Assembly: GCA_039621445.1 (NCBI GenBank)
Contig: CP154954.1
Coordinates: 1,240,001-1,304,000 of the forward strand
Source of the DNA: Euglena gracilis
Lineage: Eukaryota; Euglenida; Euglenophyceae; Euglenales
DNA length: 64,000 bases
Reading direction: 5' to 3'
Part shown: piece by piece, positions 23,696-36,189 of the stretch
Numbering within the stretch: position 1 is the stretch's first letter
Layout of the letters: the number at the start of each line of letters is the position of its first letter
Position numbers and translations under genes: made by a program
The notes under the pieces: model-generated
Database searches by the model: none
What the model was told of the DNA's origin: nothing
The model's input: the letters and a program-made list of their open reading frames with translations, nothing else

Positions 23696-24218
23696 CACAC
23701 TATTATCATATCTCTGTTGTTTCTTATTTTGCTTCACAATACCCCCTGTCTAAACACCACCCCAGCGTATTTTCCCAGGAAGCAGTTTTTCTTGCGCATT
23801 TTCATGACATATTTGAAAAACTCAGTATTGCAGGCCATCTTAGAGCTTGATTTGGTCAGAGAGTGCTGATTTTTTCCATCCAAATGCCTGCAAGTAAAAT
23901 TAGGACCCCCCAAAAACAGGCTTTGTTTATTCGGGTCGAAGGGCTGGATTTTCATTGCCCCTCCCTCCAGTTCTCACCCATGTTTTGGCCTAATGGCCAC
24001 CCCCTGTTCTTTTCTTTTCCCGTTCTCTGACAGGAGGTCAGGGGAGGTCGACCCACGAGGTCGGTGACTCTGGTTGCGAATCAAGTCGAATAGCTTGCCA
24101 CGCAACACAGCGATGTCAGGGGAATGACAAAAATTAAGAGACAGTAGCTTTCTGAGGCGTTTTTCTGCGGGGGGGGGGGGGGGGGGTGGACCTTCAGCCA
24201 CAGCCCTCCCCTCCGCAG

Positions 24219-24284
24219 GACCACCGCCTCCGCCCCGTGGACGGCCGCCTCAGCTTCTTTGGCCGCCTCAAGGACCAGAACGAC
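24219..24284 (+). CDS. Candidate exon of split gene
   Basis: The acceptor is CCTCCGCAG at 24218 after a long G run; the donor is GAC|GTCGGC at 24285. 22 codons in phase 0: D-H-R-L-R-P-V-D-G-R-L-S-F-F-G-R and then L-K-D-Q-N-D. Phase matches the exon at 22,964. Confidence 0.5.
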
Positions 24285-24842
24285 GTCGGCCAGACGGCCC
24301 CCGGACGCCGATGGGGCCGATGGGGGGCGATGGCGGCGCACCCCAGCGGTGCGGCCGTGGCTTGCCGCGGTGCCCGGCGCAACCCGAGGCCGATGCCCGA
24401 TGGTGTTCCTTGGGCTGCCCGCCCATGGTTGGTGCCGACGGTGGGGTTGAAGGCATGGTCCCCATTGGGGTCCGCAGGGTTTAGGGACGGAACGGGGCGG
24501 ACATTGTCAATTTGGTTCTGGCACTGTTGCGCGAGCTTGTGAGAGCGCGTGCCGGACATTGGAGGACAAGGCTCGCGCCAACTCGGCCACCGGCAGGGCG
24601 GGCTGAGGAAGGTTTGCAGTGACCAACGGTTTTCCAAAAATCTGTTGTTCTGTTCTGGCCGGAAGAAGCAGCCTCCCAGCTGCGCCAGCATTTGAGTGCC
24701 GCACCGCCGCATGGAGTGCGCCCAGCCATCCGATGTTGCTCCTCAGCACCACAGATTCATCCAACACCTGCGGGACCCCACTCCCCTGCCAGCAGAGGGG
24801 TGGGGTTGGGCTTGGAAACACTGGGGTCACTAAGTGAACCCA

Positions 24843-24997
24843 GGCCCGGCACCCCGCCCCCCCCCCAACCCTCGTTACGGCGGCGCGGCGGCCGCCTGCC
24901 GGGCCGACCTGCTGGCGGTGCTGCAGGGGCAGCTGGACGCCTTCGCCCAGCTGGAGCACCAGGAGCGGGACCCCTTCGTGCCGCGGTGGCCCCACGG
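24843..24997 (+). CDS. Candidate exon of split gene
   Basis: A GC-rich frame with A-C-R-A-D-L-L-A-V-L-Q-G-Q-L-D-A-F-A-Q-L followed by E-H-Q-E-R-D-P-F-V-P-R-W, predicted helical. The start is uncertain because the upstream sequence is a C run; GTGTGG near 24,998 is a plausible donor. Confidence 0.4.
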
Positions 24998-27133
24998 CGG
25001 TGTGGCCCCGGGGTGGGTCTGCGCCAGCGTTTTTTTTTTTGGGGGGGGGGGGTGAGGTCGGTAGACTTTCCCAAATGGAAAGGAGAGGCCCTGTGCCTAC
25101 ATGAGGGGGGCAGAAAAAGAGTCCGGATGGGTGATTCCTTGGGGACATTCAAAAAACCATGGAACTTTTTTCCAATTTATGCTGCTCTTCATTGGGGGAT
25201 TATTTGGTGGCCAAATGACATCTTGAGGTGGTGGTAATGGGGAAGGGGACAGTTATTCCCATTCCTAACAGCTTTCTGCTTTAGGTTTTGTAGTACCCCC
25301 TGGGGTCCTGGGGTCCCCCTGGGTAAATTGAAGCTGTTCAAAATCTGGCTTGTGGAATTTGTGGTGGACACCCCCCGCCATTTTACCAGTTACCGGCGCT
25401 TCGCAAAGCGCCAGAAGGAATCCCCCCCCAAAACCTGCCAAAAAATACCCATTTCTGGCAGCTTTTGAGATTTTTTGGAATAAAGTTACCCCAAAAAACA
25501 CATTGAATTGAAACCCCCATTTTCATCTGCCAGGCCGTAGGCCGACTAAGAGCACCCTCAATTTTCTCCATGCGCAACCAACGTTATTTGCACAGAAACC
25601 TGACTTGAGGCTCGGGCGGGGGTGACAGGGGGGGTTTCCGCCTCATGATGCTTTTGTGAAGGATTTTCATGCAATCCTTGTCCATCGGGGGGGGGGGGGG
25701 GCCGGCCTGGCTAGGAGCTGTTGGCTGGAAAAGAGGTGCCGGCTGGCTGGCTGGACTCCCAAAAGGCGGGTGCTTTCTAGCTCAAAGAAAACCCAAAAAA
25801 TGTGAGTGTAAGGTCGGTGGGTGGGTGGTGAGGCTTTGTGGGCTCCGGAGGCCGCTGATATGAAGTTCGGGCCAGGCCGGCAAAGCCGGCTTGGACCGAA
25901 TTGGAACTGGAACTTTCGGCGCAAAGGGCCATATGTTTTTGAGAAAGGATCAGAAATAGCCAAAAAAAAACGCCATTTGTGAGTGGATTTTGGTCTTTCA
26001 CCTGCAAAATTTGGCTGAAAAATGCCAACCCAGCTGGAGTTGGGCTTTTGGGGGCTTTTTTTGGTGCAGAAAACCAATCGCATGCGATTGAAATTCATGG
26101 TAAGTTTGGTAAAAAAAAATGAATTGCGAACCAAACATTTTGGGTTTGCCCACCATTTTGTCTTCGAAGCACAATGGGAACGGTGTGCTTATTTTGAATT
26201 TAGTTGTTTTTCAAAAGCACTGCTGTCTTTTTTTTTTTATTTGCATTGCATGCATGCTGGAATTGGATCAATAATTAAAAGGCTTGTGGAGAAATGTCGA
26301 AATTTTCATACATTTTCCCTGAGGATCTAAAGCCAAGTTTGTCTGGGGCAACTTTTTTTACATCCAGAATAGCCCTGCTGACGTGCCCCCCCCCCTCTTG
26401 TTGTATGGCCAATGCCCGCACATTAACCGCAAGTTTGCTGGTCAGGCAACAAGGGGGAGGTCCAGGGTTTTAAGCGGTGTTAGGGACGGCGTCATACCAC
26501 CTCGTACATTCGTGGCATTATTGCCCTGGTTGTGAGATGTGCATTGGCGTGGAAGAAGCTGGGCGAGTTTGGTTGTTTTTTTTCTGTTTACTGGTGACCA
26601 CTCCCGGGGGGGGGGGGGCATCAGGGTCTACCCTGGTCCCTGCAGCGCCAGGGAAACACACCGTTGGGGGGTAATCGTGGCCGGATTCAGGGAGGAGAGG
26701 ATCTTAATATTAGGAACAGGGTTAGGGGAAGGGTCGGCGCGCCGAAAGTTGGCCTATTTAGAATCAATTTAGGATCAATTTTAGGATGTATTTTAGAACA
26801 GAGGTTTGGCAGGAAGTTAGTGTCCCCATTTCGGATGATTTTTTAACACGGTTTCTTTCCTTGTTCCTTTTTCAGTCTGCTAAAACCACAGACGCAACAC
26901 GTGCAAAGACCCCCCCCCAACCCCCCTGGTGTGGTTTATCGTGAGTGGGTGTGCTGGTGGGACCCCCTGAGTTTCGGCTGGTTTTGGGTGGGTTTGGGGT
27001 GGATGGACCTTTCAGGGGAGGGGGTGGGGCGGGTGGGTGGGGGTCTGGGACAAAATGGCCCATCACAGGGTCATTACGTGAGCCCGTTGATTGGGCCGCA
27101 TTTCGTCAACGTCTCACCCTCCCCCCCCCCCAG
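24998..27133 (+). other. Intron with short structured repeats
   Basis: Contains a CCGGCGCTTCGCAAAGCGCC hairpin at 25,393-25,414, a CCGGCAAAGCCGG hairpin near 25,875, and several G runs. No exon recognised. Confidence 0.45.
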
Positions 27134-27250
27134 GCAGCACCAAGGTCGAGCACGTCCGGGGCGTGGACCGCTTCTGCGCCAACCAGCGGAACCCGGCGCT
27201 GCGCGCCCTCTACGCCTGCCTCCACTGGATCGCGCCGTTCTTTCCCGCCG
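27134..27250 (+). CDS. Candidate exon of split gene
   Basis: The acceptor is CCCCCCAG at 27133. The frame includes S-T-K-V-E-H-V-R-G-V-D-R-F-C-A-N-Q-R-N-P and A-L-Y-A-C-L-H-W-I-A-P-F-F. The 3' end is unclear because no good GT follows. Confidence 0.45.
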
Positions 27251-27493
27251 GACATCAGTCATATATTCACGGCGGGGTTGGGGGTTTTCTGAAGCCGGAG
27301 GGGATCCTACCCCCACGGGGGGGGGGTCCAGCCAGCAGCTTTTTTCAGCAGGCCAGCTGGACCCCCCCCCCCTGACCTGGAGACCTGGAGGGTTCTTGGC
27401 AAACTCTGGGTGGGGTTTCCCGCATTATATTGGCGGGGTTCAGTATTGCTGATCAGAGGGTGATGCGCGACATGAAAGCAACGAGATCACGTG

Positions 27494-28749
27494 CAGGCAC
27501 CTATGCCGACTGCAGCCGACCGCAGCCGACCGCAGCCGACCGCGGCCGACCACGGGTTTCAGGACTGTCATAGGTGGGGTGCCGACCGCAGCCGACCGCA
27601 GCCAACCGCAACCGACCGCAGCCGACCGCAGCCGACCGCGCAACTTTTTTCTAATTGATGTCAATTTTTCAGTGAGAATGAGGAATTAGGCTCATTTTTA
27701 TCCCAGATGTTGAGATTTTTCTGGCTCATCTGGCTCATGTTGCCACTTTTGGCCACTTTTGGCCACTTTTGGTCATTTTTGGCCATTTTTTGGTCGCTTT
27801 TGTCCCCTTTTGACCCATTTGCCACCATAATTCACCCATTTTGACCTATTTTGACCATTTTTTGGCCATTTTTTTGCCCACTTCTTGTAATTTTGGGCCA
27901 TTTTGTCCTGCTCTTGGGCCATTTTGGGCCATTTAGGGCCATTTTTGACCATTTAAAGCCATTTTCGACCTTTTCTTTTGTTATTTTTGCCCATTTTTTT
28001 GGTCTCTTTTTGGTCCAATTTGACCATTTTGAGCATTTTGCGCCAGTTTGTTGCCAAAAGTGAACAAAAGCTGCTAAAGTGACCCAAACCGGCCAAAAGC
28101 AGGGTCATTTTGGGCCATTTTTTGGGCATTTTCTTGTTATTTTTGCCTGCTTTTGGAACTTTTTGCCATTTTAACCATGTTTTGCCACTTTTTGGCCATT
28201 TTTAGCTCACGTTTGACTGCTCTTGATGTCAAAAGCAACAAAAAGACGTTTAAAGTGGCCTGAAAGTGGCCAGAAGTGGGTAAAAATGGCCAAAAGCAGA
28301 GAAAAGTGGTCAAAAGTGGGTTAAAGAGGCCAAAAGTGGTCAAAAGAGGTCAAAGCAAAGCAAAAGCTGGCCAAAAGCAGCCAAAACACAGCAAAAAGTG
28401 GGCAAAAGCAACAAAAGTGACCAAAACAAAGCAAACGGCAGGAAATAATGGGCAAAGGCAGCAAAAATCGACCAAAAGTCGGCAACGGTGGCCAAAAGCA
28501 GTCCAAAAGCATTAAAAACTGGCCAAAAGCAGCGAAAAGTGGCCAAAAGTCGGCAACAGCGGATTGTGTGATTGTGATATATGCTCATTTTTTGTTGGCC
28601 TGCCCCCCACCTACAGCCAATTACTTTGCCGACCGCTGCCGACCGCAGCCGACCGCAGCCGACCGCAGCCGACCGCAGCCGACCGCAGCCGACCGCGGCC
28701 GACCGCAGCCGACCGCGGGCTAAAATTTGGAATCTGTCATAGGTGCTTG
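27494..28749. mobile_element. Non-autonomous hAT-like foldback element with 8-bp target duplication
   Basis: Exact 8-bp direct repeats ATCACGTG flank it (27,486-27,493 and 28,750-28,757). The left end is CAGGCACCTATG, and the right end is the inverse of CAAGCACCTATG. Near both ends lies a GCAGCCGACC tandem repeat in the same orientation (about 27,506-27,641 and 28,629-28,718). The interior is a long imperfect inverted repeat: TTTTGGCCA-rich on the left, TGGCCAAAA-rich on the right. No transposase. It sits in an intron of the candidate gene. Confidence 0.8.
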
Positions 28750-30259
28750 ATCACGTGGGCAACCCCGCCCTGCTTGTGTTTTGTTCGACGCTGCACGGAG
28801 GGCTCTTCATTGGACCGTGACCAGCCCTCTGACGGCGCCAAACAGAACACAGTGGTGCAGCCCACCCCCATTGCACCAATGCACGGTACCGCAGGCTGGG
28901 TGCCGCACCATTTTGGGGGGAGTCTGTTTGGGGATCCATACCATGTCAAGGGCAGCGTCCCTCCTGCTAACAACACCGGTAACACCGGTAGTAACAGATG
29001 CCCGCCTCTGTGTTCTGGACGCTGCCTGCGTGGTGTCAGAGTGAATAAGAAGGTGTTTCTCCATTTCCATGTGTTTGCTTTTGAATATTATATATGGCAT
29101 CATATGGTGCATACAGTGCGTGTGAATAATAAATTTTCCTTGTGCATGTTCAGAGTAATTTTTGGAATCCCAAGCCAAGTCTAACGCCGTTCTGTGTGAG
29201 ATTTTCGGTGTGCATGTGTGTTTCCCTATCTTGCAAAAAGAAAGAGACACACTGCATTGCCTAATTTAAATTTTCTGAAGTCATCAGTGGGTGATTGAGA
29301 TTCCTCAAAACGAAGAAGATGCTGAAATCATGATGCTGGCAAATGAGAATGCAATTTTTTTTGGGTTTCAAGGGCGTGAAGTTATCGCCCCAGATCCCCG
29401 GTGTGCTGACGGCCCACCTCCAGATGCCCCTCCCCGACTGCCCTCCGCAGCCCGCACCTCCCCAAGACCAGCCGCTCTGTTGCGGCCTCCGCCTCCTCGC
29501 CCAAGTGTCCCACGCAGCCTGGTACCCTTGGCGCCGCCCTCTTGGGCTGTGTTTGGGCTGGACCTGGCCCATGACAAAGATCAGTAAATTGGGGGAGGGG
29601 AGGGTTGGAGGTTGGCCCCCCCGGATTTTTCTCTGTCGGGACCTTTGTGGATCCAACACCAACCACCAGGAGGGGAAGCCACTTCTCGCCATTCTTGGTG
29701 GAGGAAACAGGGTTGGGTTGTCCCCGCAGCCCACCCTCCAGGGCTCAATGGGAATCCCAGAAACCCTATGGGGTAGTGGGGGGACCACCCAACCCACCCC
29801 ATCCTCATTTGATCATTGTCATCCAAATTTGGGAAGGAGTCATTCCCAGGGCGTAGTTCAAGACAATTTGACCGGACGGCTGGATAGGAACAAATTTTTC
29901 GCTTTTAGGTGCAAAAATGGGCTGAAAATGGGCCAATTGGGCGAACATGGGAAGTTTTGGGCTGGCCATGGTAAATTTGGGGTCGAAAAATCGATTTTTT
30001 TTCACAATTGGCAGTTTTTTTTGGACATTTTTTTTCAATTTCGATTTTTTGGTACTCGCTTCGACCCTGGGTTGGGCCCAGCTCCAGCCCGGAACCCTTG
30101 GGGGGTTGGGGGACAGCCAGCAGCCAGCCCAAATTCTCTGAGATGGACCCCCCCAGAGATCGTTAAAAAAAGAAAAAATGCCTGGTCCCCCACATCAACC
30201 AGTCCAACACAGTCCTCCCCCCCCCACCCCCACCAGGGGTACGGGCCTGACGGCGGGAG

Positions 30260-30375
30260 CTCTGCCTCGCGGTGCACTCCACCACCTGCCTCGGCTCGGC
30301 CCGGCACCTGAACCGCCGCATCTTCGAGGCGGCGCGGCTGGAGCGCGGCGCCCCGCCCCGCGTGTTCGACGTCAG
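30260..30375 (+). CDS. Candidate exon of split gene
   Basis: The frame L-C-L-A-V-H-S-T-T-C-L-G-S-A-R-H-L-N-R-R continues F-E-A-A-R-L-E-R-G-A-P and ends V-F-D-V plus two bases. The donor is AG|GTATGG at 30376. The acceptor is taken at AG 30,258-30,259 because an in-frame TGA lies just upstream. Phase 2 is completed by the next exon (AG+G = Arg). Confidence 0.5.
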
Positions 30376-30981
30376 GTATGGCGGGGGAGGGCTCCCCCCT
30401 CATTCCTGCGTTGGCGACAACAATCCACCTTTTCAATTACCGGGCAGCCCAACTTGACTGCAACGCCAGCTTTTCTGTCCCACCTGTGTGTCTCACACCC
30501 CCCCCCCTTCTCCACCGACGGGGTGTGTCCAGCGACCCCCTCCTGGTGAGATGTGATCTTTTTTGATATAATGTTGGTTCTATAAACAATCACTGTGTGA
30601 ATTAATTGTTGTTTTACAAAGAAGAAATGGCACAAAAAGTGGCCAAAGATGGTAAAAAAAAAATGAACACGGCAATAAAAATGGTTAAGGATGCCAAAAA
30701 TGATGGAAAAAGTTTGACATCCCCCAAAAAGTGGTTAAAAATAACAGCAGCACAAATTTCTAGCAGCCGCTTGACATTCTGTAACGTTGCCTAAATTTAC
30801 CCAAAAGCGTCAAAAAAGGGCCAAAAAATGGCCAAAAGTGGTCAAATGGTGAAAAAAAAGGTGAAAAATTGTCTCAAATGCCATTCATATGTACAAGTTT
30901 TGTTGACCTGGCGATCCCCCCTTGGATTATGCCTGGTGCATCGGACTACCATAAGGGGTCGCAGCCACCTTGCGCCCACAG

Positions 30982-31083
30982 GTTCTTCACCGGCTTCCCC
31001 CGCATCGTCCGCGACAAGAACCTCCAAACCCAGTTCAACGACCTCAACGTGAACAATTTCCCAGACTTGCTGACCGTCTCCAG
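30982..31083 (+). CDS. Candidate exon of split gene
   Basis: The acceptor is CGCCCACAG at 30981 and the donor is CCAG|GTGTGC at 31084. The frame reads F-F-T-G-F-P-R-I-V-R-D-K-N-L-Q-T-Q-F-N-D and later N-N-F-P-D-L-L-T-V-S. It begins and ends in phase 2, matching both neighbours. Confidence 0.6.
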
Positions 31084-31216
31084 GTGTGCCGAATAAATAT
31101 CAGTGCCTCGCTCAGATTGGAGCAGCCAAAAGGGAATTGTTGGACAAATGGAGCTTTTCTTTGCCAACCTAATAATGTATTTTATATTGCATTTTTATGT
31201 GTGATCTATAACGGTG

Positions 31217-31308
31217 TGATATGATATGATATGATATGATATGATATGATATGATATGATATGATATGATATGATATGATATGATATGATATGATATGAT
31301 ATGATATG
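31217..31308. repeat. (ATATG)n pentanucleotide microsatellite
   Basis: About 18 near-perfect copies of ATATG in the intron after the exon ending at 31,083. Confidence 0.97.
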
Positions 31309-31575
31309 GTTGTACAACATCATGTCAATCAATAAATCCTCCCACCACCTCTAACAAGGTCATTAACCCCTCGGTTCAAGTCAAGTCCCATGCTGCTGTT
31401 TCTGATCCTGTGTCACCCCCCAAGGGTCTGGTCTGGGGACCCCAAAGGGGGGTGGTCCTGAGCTAGAGGCCTGGGTATGGGTTTCGGCGCAAAGTGCCGG
31501 ATATGCGTTTGGACGGTCCATTTGGGAGGATCTTAAACAAGTCTGCTCCACATCGCCCCCCCCCCTGCTGCTCAG

Positions 31576-31691
31576 GCTGGACCGCGTGGACTACGACCGC
31601 TTCCCCAAAGGGGCGGTCCGGTTCATGGGCCGCCCCTGGGAGGCCGACGACACGTGCCGCCTGCTGGCGGAGTTCGCGCGGTTCCAGCGCG
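31576..31691 (+). CDS. Candidate exon of split gene
   Basis: The acceptor is CTGCTCAG at 31575; G plus the previous AG gives Arg. The frame L-D-R-V-D-Y-D-R-F-P-K-G-A-V-R-F-M-G-R-P continues C-R-L-L-A-E-F-A-R-F-Q-R. The donor is GTTCCC at 31692, phase 1. Confidence 0.55.
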
Positions 31692-33961
31692 GTTCCCCCG
31701 AAGGAGACCCCTTGGTGGATACTCCATCCCCCTCCAAAAAGGGCAAAAAACAATTTTTTCTTTTTTGTCCTTTGGGCAAGTTTGGCAACCTTTTGCCCAA
31801 GTCGTGTCAAAAAATGGCGTTTTAGCCGATTTTTGGCCGATCTTGGGTGCAAAGTTCTTCAGCCCAGCGCTTCGCACGGGGCATCTGTGCCACAGCTGGT
31901 GTCGCACTGCCGCAATCGAATTGGGCAAGTCACACCAACCGCACCCGGGCATGTGGAATCCATATGCCAGTGTTTATTTTTTCTCTGATTGTCCAGTGTT
32001 GGAATAAACAGGGAAAATGCCCGCATGGCCTTGGTTGTATGTTGCCCATACTGCACACAGCTTGCGGTGCGGGCAAACTTGCATATTTGGGTCCAAAAAT
32101 CAATTTTTTTGAATACTCTGCTGTTTTGAGGGCATTTTCGCAGATTTTTTTGGTAAACCCTCCCCCCAAATAATACCCCCCCCCCCAAACAATACCCCAC
32201 CAAGTAATACCCCCCGGTCCGACTTCGGCGACCGAGTTAATGCCCCACCCCTCCAACCGACCCGGATTTGGGTAGAAAGAGTAGGTAATAATCTCAATCT
32301 CTGACAACAAATTATGGAACAAACAACTTTATCATATTATGTACACATTTTTGCTTCGTGGTTCAAAAATCGAAGGATACGTTTACATATCCAAAAAACG
32401 TGGCATACGAAAATGCCCAACAAAGAGGGAGGAAGGATGGCGGGGTCCATGTTCAAACTAGGATCTGTATTTTTTGCTGGGAACACAAAGATTAAAAAGA
32501 GGCCATGTGTTTGACAAAATGCGAAATGGGGGCTGGCAAAAGACCCAAACCCAAACAGATGGTTAATGTGGCGATGTGTTTTTTGGACTAAGTGGGAGGT
32601 CCACGGGGGGAACGAAGGTGGTAAGCGGGAACGACTAACAAGAAAGAGAAAGAGGTGTTGCCCGATCCCAAAAGGGGAAAAGGACCAAAAGCCATGTCAA
32701 CCGACAAAAGCGTGCTAAAAAGAGTGTTGATTTTAAGAAGAATGAGGTGCAATGAAAAGATATGAAAAGCCACAAGAAAAAGAGAGGTTCCTGGAAAACT
32801 GCACCAACGAACATAAGGTGTGCTGCAGTCGTGCTCTGCCGCGTGACGTGAGATGACAAAGACATTGGGACGGGGCCAGGGAAAGAAGAAGTGGAGAAGA
32901 AGAGGCCTGGTCTGGGGTTCGCGGCAATATGGATCTGGAGGAGAACACGCATTGGGAGCACTGCAGAGCTGCACGAAGCGGGGGTCGGGGAGGAGAAATC
33001 CTCCCATAAAGCTTTTCTAAAGGCTGGGGTCCCGGGATTGGTTACTGGGGGTAAAGGAGGGGGAGCGGGCGGGGGCCGAGGGGGTTCGCCATGCCGTTTG
33101 GGGAACAGAAGGGGAACAAACAATGCTGACCGAAGGAGGTTAGATGCTAACGCGAGAAGGAAGAATGGGCTCGATGGGATCGTCGTGAGTGAGACCACGG
33201 ATGGCACGGAGCATGTGCCACGGCGGAGAGAGGCGGGGGACGGGGAACTACTAAAGAAGGATAAGTTGGTTTGTCGTGTTCGGTCAAAAAAAACGCCGCA
33301 TTGCCGGTTTGATGGATCGCAAACAGCTTCCCGAGAAGAGGACGAGTCGGGGGTCCAAAGAGAAAGAATGGAAGAATCTAGGGAGTTTTGCGTCCATAGG
33401 GATAAACATGGACGAGAGGAACCACACGATATGCAAAATCGTCGAGATGGGAGGGTAATGGCCCACCATGCACGATTTGGTGGCACGTAGTAATACAGTC
33501 CGGCGACAACCATGTATTAGTAGAAATGAATAGGTGGCCTTTCTCTGCCAATGAAATTGAAGCATCGGGCCTCCAAGGACTCTAAATTTCGTGAGAAAGT
33601 ACAAAAATGACCCCAGAAGGGGTTATGGGTTTATATGTTTTGCTATGGGACTTCGAAAAAATTCGAAAATTTTGGGTGCTATTACTATTAACCCCCCTCC
33701 CAAATAGTACCCCCTCTGGCCGGGACTTCGGGCGAAAAAAAAAACTCTGGGGGGTATCATTTGGAGGGGGTAGCCCATTTGACCCTGGCTCAGACCGAGT
33801 TTAAGCCCTCGGATCATGAGGGAGGTTCAGCCAGCAGTCTCTTTGCAGCCAGCCCAAGGTTTCCAGCCTCTGCCTGGACCCCGGGGGGTCAGTAAGCGAC
33901 GTCCTGCCTCAATGTCAAGCAAAGTCCCCAGGGGGGCACCGCCCCCCGCGCCAGAGCGGAG
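31692..33961 (+). other. Intron with interspersed repeats
   Basis: Holds repeats of the CCAAATAATACCCCC family (about 32,150-32,260 and 33,690-33,780; the latter a short inverted repeat). A patch at 32,580-33,520 with different composition has opposing open frames that match nothing I know. Confidence 0.4.
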
Positions 33962-34035
33962 GGCCCCCCCTGCTGGTCAAGTTCGCCAGCAGTCGCCTCT
34001 ACTGCACCCTCCTCGCCCAGTTCCTCCACATGATG
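33962..34035 (+). CDS. Candidate exon of split gene
   Basis: Two phase bases complete Gly, then P-P-L-L-V-K-F-A-S-S-R-L-Y-C-T-L-L-A-Q and F-L-H-M-M plus AA. The donor is GTGTGC at 34036. The acceptor (AG 33,960-33,961) lacks a good pyrimidine tract, but its phase fits on both sides. Confidence 0.45.
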
Positions 34036-34438
34036 AAGTGTGCCGCCGCCGGCCACGGGGGATGGGGCTCCCAACCGATTCTCAGGCATTCGGAGACTCG
34101 AGACCAAATCTGTTTTTCCAGGCTTGGGAGTGGGCTTGTGCGCTTCGATTGGGGAGACCTTTCGCAAAGCCCCTAGTTTTTTCTTCCGGACCCCACCCAA
34201 TGAGTTCACGATAACACCCCGGGTCATCATGGGGGGGGGGTCGTTCAAACACCCCATTGCTGGGCAGCGGATTGGAGCCCCGACAAAACAGGTCCCGTCC
34301 ACCAGCTCCGGGCCAGTGCTGCCCCCTCCCTCCCCTTTTTTTCCCGCTGTGTGCACATGCCAGCCCTCCCCTCCATGAACCCACCAACCCCAAAGCCGGA
34401 ACACCTCCCCCTTCGCGGGCTGTCGCCCCCCTCCGCAG

Positions 34439-34578
34439 GCGGCCGGCCCAGCGCCCGGCGTGGGTGGACGTCAGCGCGGACTTCGGGACGGTGGTGCAGA
34501 CCGTTGTGCTGCGGCGGCTGGGGGCCACCGCGGACGGCGTGCTGTACGAGTGCGGCAAACGCCTCCACTTCCCCCCGG
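34439..34578 (+). CDS. Candidate exon of split gene
   Basis: The acceptor is CCTCCGCAG at 34438; the first base completes Lys from the previous exon. The frame R-P-A-Q-R-P-A-W-V-D-V-S-A-D-F-G-T-V-V-Q continues G-V-L-Y-E-C-G-K-R-L-H-F-P-P. The donor is G|GTGTGC at 34579, phase 1. Confidence 0.55.
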
Positions 34579-35132
34579 GTGTGCCCCCCCCCAAACACCA
34601 CAGGACCACCCCGGGGCTACCCTGTTGGAACCCCCAGGTTCCAGACATTCAGCCAACCGGGGGGCTGTTCGAGGGGTTTTTCCATGCCCACGCCCCACTT
34701 TTTTTGTTTTTGTTGCTTTATTTTTTGTCACCGCCCAAATTCCTGCCCCTCAGCCCCTTCTCGAATTTATTGTTTGTTTGATTCTCACCTGTAAATAACA
34801 CAAAATAGTAATGATGATGATAATGATGGCAGGGCGGTCTTTTAAGGGACAGGAAAGTTATTTTTTATTTCTTTAAGCCCCCTCTTTCGGCCAAAGGGCC
34901 GGCTGAGGGCCAGACTGGGACTTGAACAGGGGCAAAAATTAAACAGTAGAAAACACAGTTTTTGATGATTTGGGTGGATGGACAATGGTCCAAGGGTGCC
35001 AGGAATCAATTTTTTCCCTGATGTCGACCTGTTCTCGCTGAAAAATGCCAAATTGCTTGCCCATTGTATATTTTTCACTGAGTGTGCTGGGACAGCGGAG
35101 TTTTTTTTTAATTTGCTTAAAGGTCGCTCTGA

Positions 35133-35205
35133 ATGGTGGTGGCGGCGGCGGTGGTGGTGGTGGTGGTGATGATGATGATAATGATGGTGATTGTGATGAT
35201 GCAAT
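35133..35205. repeat. TGG/CGG/GAT trinucleotide microsatellite
   Basis: GGTGGTGGCGGCGG grades into GATGATGATAATGATGG. Low-complexity sequence in an intron. Confidence 0.9.
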
Positions 35206-35552
35206 GATTTTATCACCGTGTCTTTGCAAAACCGATCTGACCTCCACAATGGAGGGCCAGGCCCCGAACAGGTGCGTTGGACCAATGGGAAATCGATTTC
35301 AGCAATTGATTGGCCTGTCCCAGTTGACCAGGCTAATCATGATTCAATTCCAACTCTGGCATTCTCCATTGTTGGCTTCACAGAGTGGAATGAGGAGGCA
35401 GAAGCCAGGAAGGCCCTGGGCGTTTCTTTCTCTCCGGGCATTCAGCTTTGATCTTTGCCTTTTTTCCCCCGGCTTGCAGCAATTGGAGTTTGCAGGACTG
35501 GCTAGCATAAATTGGGGCATGCGTTAATTAATCGGCCAGAGAAAGATTCCAA

Positions 35553-35606
<54 letters not shown>
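35553..35606. repeat. (CTG)18 trinucleotide repeat
   Basis: An uninterrupted run of about 18 CTG/TGC triplets, about 125 bases upstream of the next candidate exon. Confidence 0.97.
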
Positions 35607-35731
35607 ATTTGCGGTGTTTCCATTTTCCGTGCCAGATAGCTTCCGCAACAGTTGTGCATTAGGCTCAACTCTCACTGTTTCTTCATGGATTTGTGTTTCT
35701 CAAGAATTCAGTCTTCCCGAGATACACCCAG

Positions 35732-35887
35732 GTGCGGACGGCCGAGCATTCTGCGTCGGTCCCGAGAAAGTGCTCACGCGGGCGTGGAAGACCCACATCG
35801 GCTGTGTCCTGCAGCACCACCTCACCGACCTGGGCCCCTTCAGCCTCGCTCACGCACAGATGGGGCCCAGCTGGGATGGTACTCCTC
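35732..35887 (+). CDS. Candidate exon of split gene
   Basis: The acceptor is ACACCCAG at 35731. GT completes Gly, then A-D-G-R-A-F-C-V-G-P-E-K-V-L-T-R-A-W and H-I-G-C-V-L-Q-H-H-L-T-D-L-G-P-F. The donor GTAAGT at 35888 is the best consensus donor in the window. Phase matches the exon ending at 34,578. Confidence 0.6.
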
Positions 35888-36071
35888 GTAAGTTTGCGTG
35901 GTTCATGGATCATGGATCCATGCACATGACCCCATGTGGCATGATGCAGGGATCCTCACAGGAACCCCCCCCCAATACACAGAAAGGCCCCACATCATTT
36001 CCTTGCCCATTTTTCCTGTGGATTTTGCATTGAATGTGCTGGGACAGCCAACTAAAATTTTTTTCCTTAAG

Positions 36072-36189
36072 GACCGCCCTGACCCAGACAATCACAGATG
36101 ATTTTGTGGCCGTTTTCCTGCATTCTGGTCTCCCGGTCACAAAATTGGACCTCGAAAACATCAGAGGTGTTCTCCAGAAATACACAAAA
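36072..36189 (+). CDS. Candidate exon of split gene
   Basis: The acceptor is TTTCCTTAAG at 36071 and the donor is AAA|GTGAGG at 36190. The frame T-A-L-T-Q-T-I-T-D-D-F-V-A-V-F-L-H-S-G continues L-D-L-E-N-I-R-G-V-L-Q-K-Y-T-K. Its start phase does not fit the exon ending at 35,887, so an exon or indel is missing. Confidence 0.55.

Noticed and set aside
27500-28720. GCAGCCGACC repeats as a CRISPR-like array
   Set aside because: Units are contiguous 10-mers without spacers and lie inside a transposable element with target duplication in eukaryotic DNA.
32635-33513. 292-residue open frame on the - strand and 199-residue frame opposite
   Set aside because: Both strands open, low-complexity composition, no motif I recognise, and no splice context. 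Not supported as a gene.
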